Source of the DNA: Pimelobacter simplex
GTDB taxonomy: Bacteria > Actinomycetota > Actinomycetes > Propionibacteriales > Nocardioidaceae
Length of the DNA stretch: 64,000 bases
Direction: 5' to 3'
Assembly: GCA_016803235.1 (NCBI GenBank)
Contig: JADCLI010000007.1
Coordinates: 62,001-126,000, forward strand
In this document: one piece after another, positions 36,705 to 48,592 of the stretch
Layout of the letters: every line of letters starts with the position of its first letter
Numbering within the stretch: the stretch's first letter is position 1
Notes under the pieces: model-generated
The model's input: the letters and a program-made list of their open reading frames with translations, nothing else
Databases searched by the model: none
Told to the model about the DNA's origin: nothing
Program-made: the position numbers and the translations under genes

Positions 36705-37108
36705 GCTGGGCCCTCTGCCTTCCCGGTTCGGTCTCCCACCCCCGCCACCTCACGGCGGCGGGTGATGGTGAGCTGTACGTCGGCGAACGTCGCCTTGATC
36801 GGCGCATCCGGCTTGTGGACGGTCACACGCACCCATTCAACACGAGGGTCCAACAGGCAGGTGTCCGCGATCCGCTGCGCAAGGGTCTCGATCAGGTCGA
36901 CCGGGTCCCTCGTCACGGCAGCCACGACCTGGTCGACGAGGCCACCGTAGTCCACGGTGTCGCGCAAGTCGTCCGAGGCCGCCGCGGACGCGGTGTCGAC
37001 CGCGAGGGTCAGGTCGATCCTGAAGACCTGGCCGTCGCGTCGCTCGTGGTCGAAGACGCCGTGGTGGGCGAAGCACTCGATGCCGAGGATGCTCAGCTCG
37101 TCACTCAT
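36701..37108 (-). CDS. folB: Dihydroneopterin aldolase
   Basis: 135-residue FolB/FolX tunnel-fold enzyme cleaving dihydroneopterin to 6-hydroxymethyl-dihydropterin and glycolaldehyde. Typical motifs are GIECFAHHGVFDHERRDGQVF, DTVDYGGLVDQV (with the Tyr of the active site), VDLIETLAQRIADTCLL and VTVHKPDAPI with the catalytic Lys. The start follows the folP stop by 2 nt; the end overlaps folK. It belongs to the folP-folB-folK-DUF3180 operon. Confidence 0.97.
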   Translation of the reverse strand: MSDELSILGIECFAHHGVFDHERRDGQVFRIDLTLAVDTASAAASDDLRDTVDYGGLVDQVVAAVTRDPVDLIETLAQRIADTCLLDPRVEWVRVTVHKPDAPIKATFADVQLTITRRREVAGVGDRTGKAEGPA

Positions 37109-37110
37109 TC

Positions 37111-37983
37111 TCAGTCCCTCTCCGGCGCCACGGCCCGGTCCGCGGCTGGCCCCCACTGTGCCGCAACGGCCAGGGCGTCGCGGTGGGCGCGCACATCGTG
37201 GACCCGCAGGCACCACACCGGCGCGCCACCGAGCCCGGCCGCGAGCAGCGCGCTCAACGCGACGCCGGCCGCCTCCCGCTCCCCCACCGGGCGCGGCTGG
37301 CCCGCGGCGTCCTCGAGCAGGCGCCCGAGGAAGGTCTTGCGGCTGCCGCCGACCAGCAGCGGGTGGCCGAGCTCCGCGAGCACGTCGAGGTGGCGCACCA
37401 GCTCCCAGTTGTGCTCGGGCAGCTTGGCGAAGCCCAGGCCCGGGTCGAGCACGATCCGGTCGTCGCGGATCCCCGCGGCGCGGATCGCGGCGACCCGTTC
37501 GGCCAGCTCGGCGCGCACGGCCGCGACGACGCCGCCCTGCCCGTCGTACTCGGTGAACTGCTGCATCCGGTCGCTGTGGGCCCGCCAGTGCATCGCGACG
37601 TAGGTCGCGTCGCTGCCGGCGACCACGTCGAGGATGGCGGGGTCGGCCAGGCCGCCCGACACGTCGTTGACGATCGTCGCGCCCGCCCTCAGCGCCCGGG
37701 CCGCGACCTCGGCGCGCATCGTGTCGACGGAGACGGTCGCGCCCTCGGCGGCGAGCGCCTCGATGACGGGTACGACGCGGTCCAGCTCCTCCGCGAGCAG
37801 CGGCCGGGTCGCGCCGGGACGGGTGGACTCACCGCCGACGTCGAGGATGTCGGCCCCCTGGGCGAGCAGCTCGCGGCCGTGCGCGATCGCGCGCGCGGGG
37901 TCGTCGTAGCGCCCGCCGTCGGAGAAGGAGTCGGGCGTGACGTTGACGACCCCCATCACCAGCGGGGTCGACGGCGCGCTCAT
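37111..37983 (-). CDS. folP: Dihydropteroate synthase
   Basis: 290-residue TIM-barrel enzyme condensing the pterin pyrophosphate with p-aminobenzoate; target of sulfonamides. Motifs: MGVVNVTPDSFSDGGRY, ILDVGGESTRPGAT, VSVDTMRAEV, IVNDVSGGLADP, VLDPGLGFAK and LVGGSRKTFLG. ATG 37983 is preceded by TAGGGT with a 7-nt spacer, so the operon mRNA is likely leaderless. Its usual upstream partner folE lies 5 kb away, beyond an inserted glycosyltransferase/rml block. Confidence 0.97.
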   Translation of the reverse strand: MSAPSTPLVMGVVNVTPDSFSDGGRYDDPARAIAHGRELLAQGADILDVGGESTRPGATRPLLAEELDRVVPVIEALAAEGATVSVDTMRAEVAARALRAGATIVNDVSGGLADPAILDVVAGSDATYVAMHWRAHSDRMQQFTEYDGQGGVVAAVRAELAERVAAIRAAGIRDDRIVLDPGLGFAKLPEHNWELVRHLDVLAELGHPLLVGGSRKTFLGRLLEDAAGQPRPVGEREAAGVALSALLAAGLGGAPVWCLRVHDVRAHRDALAVAAQWGPAADRAVAPERD

Positions 37984-38018
37984 GGCGGAAACCCTAGACT
38001 CCCTAGACTTCCGCCATG
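37981..38018. promoter_or_regulatory. Mirror-image divergent leaderless promoters of folP and the GT2 gene
   Basis: CATGGCGGAA (37981-37990) and TTCCGCCATG (38009-38018) are perfect inverted repeats that contain both start codons. Between them lie two direct copies of CCCTAGACT (37992-38000 and 38001-38009). Read leftwards this gives TAGGGT 7 nt before folP; read rightwards it gives TAGACT 6 nt before the GT2 gene. The whole control region is only 32 bp between start codons. Confidence 0.6.
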
Positions 38019-39599
38019 GCCGAGGCTCCTCACGACCCTTCCGTGTCCGTCGTGATCCCGACCTTCCGCTCCGGGCCGGGGCTGGACCGCGCGATCGCGT
38101 CGCTGGACGCGCAGACCCTGCCCCAGGACGACCTCGAGGTGCTGCTGCTGGACGACGGCTCCCCCGACGACACCGCGGCGCGGATCGAGCAGGTCGCGGC
38201 CGGGCGGGCGAACTACCGGGCGTTCGCACTGGAGCCGTCCGGGTGGCCGAGCCGGCCCCGCAACATCGGTGTCCGCGAGGCCCGCGGGCGCTACGTGCTC
38301 TTCCTCGACCACGACGACGAGCTGTATCCCGACGCCCTGCGGGCCGCGGTCGCACTCGGGGACGCGGCCGGAGCCGACGTGGTCAACGGCAAGGAGGTGC
38401 GGACCCAGATCGCGCGCTGGGGCCTGACGCACTACACCCACGACACGGCCGACGCGAGCGCCGAGCCGCTGCGCGGGCTGTTGCCGATGACGCCGCACAA
38501 GCTCTACCGGCGCGCGTTCCTGGTCGAGCACGACATCCGCTTCCCCGAGGCGCCGCGGCACCTGTGGGAGGACCTCTTCTTCCACGTCGACGTGATCCGG
38601 CACGAGCCGGCCGTCGCCCTGCTGAGCTCGACGCCCTTCTACCACTGGCGCAAGACCGCCGAGAACAACTCGACGTCCACCGACGGCACCCGCCTCGACT
38701 ACAGCGGCGACCCCGAGTACTGGCCCTACCTCGACAAGCTGTTCCGGCTGGTCTCGGGCGTCGAGAAACCGGAGATCCGCGACGAGCTGCTCGCCCAGAA
38801 CGTGCACGTCCGGCTGGTCTCCCAGCTCGGCCAGCGCGCGACCGACACGGGCGACGCGGGCGGCGCGAGCGTCGCCGAGGCGCGGGCCGAGATCGCCCGG
38901 ATGCTCGCGACCTACGTCCCGGCCGAGCTCGACGCCCTGCTGCCCGAGCGCAGTCGGGTCGCGATCACCCTGTTCCGCGCCGGCCACGCCGACGCGGCGG
39001 CCGAGTTCCTGCGCGACGGCATCGACCGCAAGCCCGACTTCACCGTCACCGCGGTCGAGGACGCCGGCGACGGCAGCGTCACCGTGAGCGGCACCGTGGC
39101 GTGGAGCCGGGTGCCCGGGCAGCCCTTCGCTCGTCGTACGACGTCCGGCGAGGTGGTCCGCGACCTGCCCGAGCCGCTGGCCGGCCTGCTCGCCGAGCAC
39201 GGCCTGACCCCGACGGCGGACGTGGCGGACGCGTTCGTGGAGGTGGCGATCCGGCACGCCCCGACCCGGGTCAACTGGCTGCTGCCGTCGACGTCGCAGG
39301 TCGCGCTCGTCGAGCAGGAGGACGGCACCCTGGAGCCGGCCGGCACCTTCACGGCACGCTTCGACCCGGCGACCGCCGCGATGGGCGGCGCGCTGCCGGC
39401 GGGTGCCCACCTGGTGCTCGGCATGTGCGAGCTCGACGGCCGCACCGGCATCAAGCGGGCCTTCAGCGACCTCCCTGCCGGGACCGGGGTGGGACCGGTC
39501 GTGCTGGACTACTCCGCCCAGGACGGACTGCTGCTGCGGCTCCCCGCCGACGTGCCACCCGCCCGCAAGGGCCTGCTCGGCCGCCTGCGGCGGGGCTGA
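38016..39599 (+). CDS. GT2 glycosyltransferase, TarS/TarP-like
   Basis: 527-residue enzyme with an intact GT-A catalytic domain: SVVIPTFRSGPGLDRAIASL, LLLDDGSPDDT (46-49 DDGS), RPRNIGVREARGRYVLFLDHDDEL with the DxDD-like metal site, and LWEDLFFHVD with the likely catalytic acidic residue. After about residue 330 come beta-rich domains similar to those of wall-teichoic-acid glycosyltransferases. The C-terminus is basic (KGLLGRLRRG). It probably transfers a sugar to teichoic acid polyol units in the cytoplasm. It is expressed from the mirror-image promoter shared with folP and faces rmlA convergently. Confidence 0.82.
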   Translation: MAEAPHDPSVSVVIPTFRSGPGLDRAIASLDAQTLPQDDLEVLLLDDGSPDDTAARIEQVAAGRANYRAFALEPSGWPSRPRNIGVREARGRYVLFLDHDDELYPDALRAAVALGDAAGADVVNGKEVRTQIARWGLTHYTHDTADASAEPLRGLLPMTPHKLYRRAFLVEHDIRFPEAPRHLWEDLFFHVDVIRHEPAVALLSSTPFYHWRKTAENNSTSTDGTRLDYSGDPEYWPYLDKLFRLVSGVEKPEIRDELLAQNVHVRLVSQLGQRATDTGDAGGASVAEARAEIARMLATYVPAELDALLPERSRVAITLFRAGHADAAAEFLRDGIDRKPDFTVTAVEDAGDGSVTVSGTVAWSRVPGQPFARRTTSGEVVRDLPEPLAGLLAEHGLTPTADVADAFVEVAIRHAPTRVNWLLPSTSQVALVEQEDGTLEPAGTFTARFDPATAAMGGALPAGAHLVLGMCELDGRTGIKRAFSDLPAGTGVGPVVLDYSAQDGLLLRLPADVPPARKGLLGRLRRG

Positions 39600-39614
39600 T
39601 CCGATTCCCGTTCC

Positions 39615-39642
39615 CCCGAATCGTTCGATCGAACGATTCGGG
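39615..39642. repeat. Perfect 28-bp palindrome, probable bidirectional terminator
   Basis: CCCGAATCGTTCGA and its exact reverse complement form a 14-bp self-complementary stem without spacer, centred on TCGATCGA. It lies between the convergent GT2 and rmlA stops. Unlike the GC-rich hairpins elsewhere in the window, it contains an AT-rich GAATCGTTCGATCG core. Confidence 0.6.
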
Positions 39643-39657
39643 TGACGTGGCCGGACA

Positions 39658-41626
<1,969 letters not shown>

Positions 41627-41634
41627 GGCATCCG

Positions 41635-43038
41635 ATGGTCGATCCCGTCGAGACCCTGCGCGTCGAGACGACGCCGATCCCGGGCCTGCTCGTGGTCCAC
41701 CTGCCGGTGCACGGCGACGACCGCGGCTGGTTCAAGGAGAACTGGCAGCGCGAGAAGATGGTCGCGCTCGGCCTGCCCGACTTCGGGCCGGTGCAGAACA
41801 ACATGAGCTTCAACGCCGCCCGCGGTGCGACCCGCGGCATCCACACCGAGCCGTGGGACAAGTTCGTCTCGGTCGCCACCGGCAAGGTGTTCGCGGCCTG
41901 GGTGGACATGCGCGAGGGCGAGACCTTCGGGGCGACGTACTGGACCGAGGTCGACGAGAGCGTCGCCGTGTTCGTCCCGCGGGGCGTCGGCAACTCCTAC
42001 CAGGCGCTGGCCGACGGCACCGTGTACTCCTACCTGGTCAACGACCACTACGTCGCCGGCCGGGTCTACCCCGCGCTCAACCTGGCCGACACCACGGTCG
42101 CCATCCCGTGGCCGATCCCGCTCGACTCCGGCGAGGTCGAGATCTCCGCGAAGGACCTCGCCAACCCGGCGCTGGCCGACGTCGAGCCGATGGCGCCGAA
42201 GAAGACGCTGATCACCGGCTGCCGGGGCCAGCTCGGCCAGGCACTCGCGCCGCTCTACCCCGGCGCCACCCTCGTCGACCTCGACGAGCTCGACCTCACC
42301 GACGAGGCGGCGCTGGCCGCGTGGCCGTGGGAGGAGTACGGGCTCATCCTCAACGCCGCCGCCTACACCGCGGTCGACAAGGCCGAGACGCCCGAGGGCC
42401 GTCCCGTGGCCTGGGCCGCCAACGCAGCCGCTCCCGCCGCCCTCGCTCGGATCGCTGCGGCCCGGGGGATCACCCTCGTGCACTACTCCACCGACTACGT
42501 CTTCGACGGCTCGGAGGTCTCCGGTGGTCACACCGAGGAGGAGGGCTTCGCCCCCCTCGGCGTCTACGGCCAGACCAAGGCGGCCGGCGACCTCGCCGTC
42601 GCCGGTGCGCCGCGCCACTACGTGCTGCGGACCTCCTGGGTGATCGGCGAGGGCCACAACTTCGTGCGCACCATGGCCAGGCTCGCCGCCGACGGCGTCG
42701 ACCCGGCGGTCGTGTCCGACCAGGTCGGCCGGTTGACGTTCACCTCCGAGCTGGCCCGGGCCACCGCGCACCTGGTGGGCACCGGTGCGCCGTACGGCAC
42801 CTACAACGTCACCAACGGCGGCGCCCCCCGCTCGTGGGCCGACTACGCCCGCAAGGTCTTCGAGCTCACCGGTCACGACCCGGCCCGGGTGAGCACCGTG
42901 ACGACCGAGGAGTACGGCGCCGGCAAGGACCTCTCGCCGCGGCCGCTGCACAGCACGCTGGCGCTGGACAAGCTCGCCGGCACCGGGTTCGTGAGCACGG
43001 ACGCCGACGAGGCGCTGGCGAAGTACCTCTCGGCCTGA
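41635..43038 (+). CDS. rmlCD: Fused dTDP-4-dehydrorhamnose 3,5-epimerase / 4-dehydrorhamnose reductase
   Basis: 467-residue bifunctional enzyme completing dTDP-L-rhamnose synthesis. Residues 1-190 are an RmlC cupin: DDRGWFKENWQREKM, NNMSFNAARGATRGIHTEPW with the catalytic His, FVPRGVGNSYQAL and YSYLVNDHY. Residues 195-467 are an RmlD reductase: LITGCRGQLGQALAP, NAAAYTAVDKAE, HYSTDYVFDGS, YGQTKAAGDLAVAG with Tyr-x3-Lys, and LRTSWVIGEGHNFV. No stop or frameshift separates them, so this is a true fusion. ATG 41635 follows GTGAGG. Rhamnose may go to the arabinogalactan-like linker or a teichoic acid. Confidence 0.95.
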   Translation: MVDPVETLRVETTPIPGLLVVHLPVHGDDRGWFKENWQREKMVALGLPDFGPVQNNMSFNAARGATRGIHTEPWDKFVSVATGKVFAAWVDMREGETFGATYWTEVDESVAVFVPRGVGNSYQALADGTVYSYLVNDHYVAGRVYPALNLADTTVAIPWPIPLDSGEVEISAKDLANPALADVEPMAPKKTLITGCRGQLGQALAPLYPGATLVDLDELDLTDEAALAAWPWEEYGLILNAAAYTAVDKAETPEGRPVAWAANAAAPAALARIAAARGITLVHYSTDYVFDGSEVSGGHTEEEGFAPLGVYGQTKAAGDLAVAGAPRHYVLRTSWVIGEGHNFVRTMARLAADGVDPAVVSDQVGRLTFTSELARATAHLVGTGAPYGTYNVTNGGAPRSWADYARKVFELTGHDPARVSTVTTEEYGAGKDLSPRPLHSTLALDKLAGTGFVSTDADEALAKYLSA

Positions 43039-43047
43039 GCCCTGCTG

Positions 43048-43083
43048 CTGCAGGGATCCCCGGACATCCGGGGATCCCTGCAG
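43048..43083. terminator. Strong bidirectional hairpin between rmlCD and folE
   Basis: A perfect 17-bp stem (CTGCAGGGATCCCCGGA with its complement) and minimal CA loop. It starts 10 bp after the rmlCD stop and ends 11 bp before the folE stop, so it can stop both convergent transcripts. Confidence 0.85.
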
Positions 43084-43093
43084 CGCGTCGAGG

Positions 43094-43680
43094 TCAGCCC
43101 CGGGAGCTGTGGATGAGCGCCATCGCCTCGGCGCGGGTGGCCGCGTCCTTGAGCATGGTGCCGCGCACCGCGGAGGTGATCGTGCGCGCGCCGGCCTTGC
43201 GGACCCCGCGCATCGTCATGCACAGGTGCTCGGCCTCGATCACCACGACCACCCCGCGGGCGTCGAGGATCTCCATCAGCGAGTCGGCGACCTGGGTGGT
43301 CAGCCGCTCCTGGACCTGCGGGCGCTTGGCGTAGACGTCGACGAGGCGGGCCAGCTTGGACAGGCCGGTGATCTTGCCGCTCTCGGCCGGGATGTACCCG
43401 ACGTGGGCGACGCCGGTGAACGGGACCAGGTGGTGCTCGCACATCGACCACAGCTCGATGTCGCGGACCAGCACCATCTCGTCGTGCCCGAGGTCGAAGG
43501 TGGTGGTGAGCACCTCCTCCGCCGTCATCCGCAGCCCGGCGGTGAGCTCGGCGTACGCCCGGGCCACCCGGGCCGGGGTGTCGCGCAGGCCCTCCCGGTC
43601 CGGGTCCTCGCCGATGGCCGCGAGGAGCTCGCGGACGGCCGCCTCGGCGCGCTCGTGGTCGAACGCGCCCGTGCCCTCGG

Positions 43681-43684
<4 letters not shown>
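43094..43684 (-). CDS. folE: GTP cyclohydrolase I
   Basis: 196-residue zinc enzyme converting GTP to dihydroneopterin triphosphate. Motifs: [19 protein letters not shown], the zinc-binding [51 protein letters not shown] and [13 protein letters not shown] with the third ligand Cys. It overlaps ftsH by 4 bp and is the last gene of ftsH-folE. The other folate genes lie beyond the inserted surface-sugar block. Confidence 0.97.
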
Positions 43685-45741
<2,057 letters not shown>

Positions 45742-45860
45742 AGACTTACTCGCTCCCCAACTCCGTCGACAAGGATCAGACGACGGTACACGCCGCCGAC
45801 GGGTCCCATTCTGTCTGGTCCCTGGTTGGGCGGCCCGTTGGAGCGGCGATCAGGACCGGA

Positions 45861-46412
45861 TCAGGAGTAGACGGCGGGGGCCAGGGTGCCGATGTCGCGC
45901 ATGTTGCGGTAGCGCTCGCGGTAGTCGAGGCCGTAGCCGACCACGAACTCGTTGGGGATGTCCCAGCCGACGTACCGCGGCTTCACCGGCATCTGCAGCG
46001 CCTCCGGCTTGCGCAGCAGGGTGGCGATCTCGACGCTCGCCGGGCCGCGGGAGCCGAGGTTGGAGGTCAGCCACGACAGGGTCAGGCCGGTGTCGATGAT
46101 CTCGTCGACGATCAGGACGTGGCGACCGGCGATGTCGGCGTCGAGGTCCTTGAGGATCCGCACGACGCCGGAGGACTTGGTGCCGGAGCCGTAGGACGAC
46201 ACCGCCATCCAGTCCATCTCGACGTGCTTGTTCAGGGCACGGGCGAGGTCGGCCATGATCATGACCGCGCCGCGCAGGACGCCGACGAGGACGAGGTCCT
46301 TGTCCTCGTAGTCGCGCTCGATCTCGAGGGCCAGCTCGGCCACCCGGGCCTGGATCTGCTCCTCCGTGAAGAGCACCTCGACCAGGTCGTCCGCGACGTC
46401 GCTCGCATGCAT
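45861..46412 (-). CDS. hpt: Hypoxanthine phosphoribosyltransferase
   Basis: 183-residue type I phosphoribosyltransferase salvaging hypoxanthine and guanine. PRPP-binding motif [17 protein letters not shown], the flexible loop region [16 protein letters not shown], and the purine-binding C-terminus [25 protein letters not shown] are intact. It follows tilS by 4 bp. The tilS-hpt-ftsH order is widely conserved in Gram-positive bacteria. Confidence 0.97.
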   Translation of the reverse strand: MHASDVADDLVEVLFTEEQIQARVAELALEIERDYEDKDLVLVGVLRGAVMIMADLARALNKHVEMDWMAVSSYGSGTKSSGVVRILKDLDADIAGRHVLIVDEIIDTGLTLSWLTSNLGSRGPASVEIATLLRKPEALQMPVKPRYVGWDIPNEFVVGYGLDYRERYRNMRDIGTLAPAVYS

Positions 46413-46416
46413 GGCG

Positions 46417-47445
46417 TCAGCCTGCCACAGCGGTCCCGCGGAAGCAGAGGTGGGAGCGGTCGCGGTACGCCGTCACGTGGCCGGGCAGCTGGACCTCGCC
46501 GCTGATCTCGCCCCGGGCGAGCCGGTCGAGGGCGGTGACGTGGACGTGGAAGAGCTCGGCGTCGACCGCCCCGGCGGCGAGCGCGGCGAGCCGGAGCACC
46601 CGGGTGGCGATCGCTCCCGGGAGGTCGGCGAGCTCGGCGAGGGGCAGTTCCGGACGTGACGTCATTCGTTCCGTGGGCGATCGCCCACGGGACGAATGAC
46701 GTTGCGCGGACATTCGGTCGAACGCGTCCCGGGCGAGTGCGTCGAGGGCCTCGACGTCGGCGCGGACCTGGTCGGCGGTGCGGGCGAGGGCGGCGGCGAC
46801 GCCGGGGCCGAGCTCGTCCTCCAGGACGGGGAGCACCCGCTGGCGGACCCGGACCCGGGCGAAGCCGGGGTCGCTGTTGTGGGGGTCGTCCCAGAACTCG
46901 ATGCCGTCGGCGAGGCAGGCGGCGACGGTGTCGGCACGGGCGACGTCGAGGAGCGGGCGGCGGTAGTGCTCGAACCCGCGGCGCATCCCCGCGAGGCTGC
47001 GTCCCCCCGAGCCGCGGGTCAGGCCGAGCAGCACGGTCTCGGCCTGGTCGTCGCGGGTGTGGCCGAGCAGCACGGTCTCGGCACCGAAGTGGTCGCGGAG
47101 CTGGTCGAGGACGGCGTACCGGGCGCGGCGGGCGGCCGCCTCGATCCCCAGGCCGGCCGGGTCGACGTGGACCCGCGCGGTCGCGGTCTCGTCGGCGCCG
47201 AGGCCGGCCATCTGCGCGACGACCCGGGCGGCGTGCTCGCCGCTGCCCTCCTGGAGGCCGTGGTCGACGGTCGCGCCGACGACGCGGAGGCCCGCCTTGT
47301 GACCCTCGAACACGGTCGCCGCGAGCAGGGCGAGCGAGTCGGCGCCGCCGGAGCAGGCGACCACGACGGTGGTGCCGGGGTCGAGGTCGGCCAGCGCGGG
47401 TCGTACGCCGTGGCGGACGGCGGCGATGGCGGGGTGCAGGCCCAT
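46417..47445 (-). CDS. tilS: tRNA(Ile)-lysidine synthetase
   Basis: 342-residue enzyme that modifies C34 of the CAU-anticodon tRNA(Ile) to lysidine so it reads AUA. The N-terminal PP-loop SGGADS is at 32-37, followed by [49 protein letters not shown] and [19 protein letters not shown]. The C-terminal region is short and lacks the full tRNA-binding domains of E. coli TilS, as in other actinobacteria. Residues about 248-262 are encoded by a 44-bp near-perfect palindrome and form an Arg/Ser-rich insert ([13 protein letters not shown]) that looks foreign to the family. The reading frame stays open. Confidence 0.95.
   Translation of the reverse strand: MGLHPAIAAVRHGVRPALADLDPGTTVVVACSGGADSLALLAATVFEGHKAGLRVVGATVDHGLQEGSGEHAARVVAQMAGLGADETATARVHVDPAGLGIEAAARRARYAVLDQLRDHFGAETVLLGHTRDDQAETVLLGLTRGSGGRSLAGMRRGFEHYRRPLLDVARADTVAACLADGIEFWDDPHNSDPGFARVRVRQRVLPVLEDELGPGVAAALARTADQVRADVEALDALARDAFDRMSAQRHSSRGRSPTERMTSRPELPLAELADLPGAIATRVLRLAALAAGAVDAELFHVHVTALDRLARGEISGEVQLPGHVTAYRDRSHLCFRGTAVAG
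46659..46702. repeat. 44-bp near-perfect palindrome inside tilS
   Basis: Arms of 22 bp beginning ACGTCATTCGT and centred on GGGCGATCGCCC between 46680 and 46681. Only one base pair (46670/46691) fails to match. It adds an in-frame Arg/Ser-rich insert to TilS. It looks like a mobile palindromic (REP-like) sequence rather than a terminator, since it lies within coding sequence. Confidence 0.8.
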
Positions 47446-47456
47446 GTCAGCCGGGC

Positions 47457-48506
47457 TCAGGCCAGGACGCGCTTGACCCAGCCGTCCGGGTCGCTGAGCT
47501 CGGCCTTGCTGGGCAGGTTCTCGGGGCCTGCCCAGACCGCGTTGAACTCCTCCATGCCGACCCGGTCGACGACGGCGCGGACGAAGTGGGCGCCGTCGCG
47601 GTACTGGGCCATCTTGGCCTCGAGGCCCAGCAGGCGGCGCAGCACGCGGTCGAGGGCGCCGACGCCCTGGCGGCGCTTGGTGAACTTCTTGCGGATCCGG
47701 GCGACGCTCGGGATCACCGTCGGGCCCACGTCGTCCATGACGACGTCGGCGTGGCCCTCGAGCAGCGACATCATCCCCGTGACCCGGTCGATGACCTCGA
47801 GCTGCTCGGGGGTGCTGAACATCTCCACGATGCTGCCGCCGTTGCGGCCGGCCTTGATCGCCTCGGTGATCCGCTCGAGGCCGCCCTCGAGGAAGCTCGC
47901 CGGCTCGACGGTGTCGCTGATGGCCCGGATCTCCGAGAACAGGTGCTCTCGCATCCACGGCACGGCGGTGAACTGCACCCGGTGGGTCTCCTCGTGCAGG
48001 CAGACCCAGAGCCGGAAGTCGTGGGGGTCGACCTCGAGCTCACGCTCGACGTGGACGATGTTGGGGGCGACCAGCAGCAGCCGCCCGTGGGGCTCGTGGA
48101 AGGGGTCGAACTGGCCGAGCACCTTGCCCGCGAGGAACCCCAGCAGCCCGCCGACCTCGGCGCCGGTGACCTTCGCCCCGACCTTGAGCCCGAACCCGCT
48201 CGGCGGCTTGCTCGCGGCGATCTTCTCCATCATCGGCCGGGTCGCGACCGCGAAGCCCTCGGCGTTGGCCTGCACCCAGCCGGGCCGGTCGACGACCAGG
48301 ACCGGCGCGGTGCCGTCGGGCGCGTCGAGGCCCGTGAACTCGCGCACCAGCCCGGTCGAGCGGTGGGCGCCCGCGCGCAGCTCGGCGACCGCGTCGTCCG
48401 CCTCCGCACGGCTCACCATCGGCCCGTCCCCCGCCAGCCGGGACCCGAGCGCGACGGCGAGGCCCCAGTCGATCATCGGGGGCAGCGGTGCGGCGGGTGG
48501 GGTCAT
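47457..48506 (-). CDS. Zinc-dependent metalloprotease of the DUF2342 family
   Basis: 349-residue soluble protein with the zinc-protease motif HEETH in FRLWVCLHEETHRVQF and a downstream SLLEGHADVVMDDVG that supplies the third ligand, typical of DUF2342. Other family segments are MIDWGLAVALGSRLAG, DRPGWVQANAEGFAV and KKFTKRRQGVGALDRVLRRLLGLEAKMAQY. Members were once labelled F420-biosynthesis-associated, but their substrate is unknown. The start ATG is preceded by TAGGCT with a 7-nt spacer (plus 48514-48519), predicting a leaderless mRNA. The dacB - DUF2342 - tilS - hpt order equals that of M. tuberculosis Rv3627c-Rv3624c. Confidence 0.92.
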   Translation of the reverse strand: MTPPAAPLPPMIDWGLAVALGSRLAGDGPMVSRAEADDAVAELRAGAHRSTGLVREFTGLDAPDGTAPVLVVDRPGWVQANAEGFAVATRPMMEKIAASKPPSGFGLKVGAKVTGAEVGGLLGFLAGKVLGQFDPFHEPHGRLLLVAPNIVHVERELEVDPHDFRLWVCLHEETHRVQFTAVPWMREHLFSEIRAISDTVEPASFLEGGLERITEAIKAGRNGGSIVEMFSTPEQLEVIDRVTGMMSLLEGHADVVMDDVGPTVIPSVARIRKKFTKRRQGVGALDRVLRRLLGLEAKMAQYRDGAHFVRAVVDRVGMEEFNAVWAGPENLPSKAELSDPDGWVKRVLA

Positions 48507-48547
48507 GCCCGGAAGCCTAGGCGGTGACGTGCAACGCCGGGCCCGGC

Positions 48548-48592
48548 ACGGATCAGCAGACCACGGATCTGCAGAGCACGGGTCAGCAGAGG
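48548..48592. repeat. Three tandem 15-bp imperfect repeats at the dacB 3' end
   Basis: ACGGATCAGCAGACC, ACGGATCTGCAGAGC and ACGGGTCAGCAGAGG follow each other without gaps and overlap the dacB stop codon at 48583-48585. The rest of the 76-bp gap to the DUF2342 start holds its -10 box. It may be a slipped-strand duplication; a regulatory role is not evident. Confidence 0.6.

Noticed and set aside
48548..48592. CRISPR-like repeat array
   Set aside because: The three 15-bp units are contiguous with no spacers, and no cas genes are present anywhere in the window.
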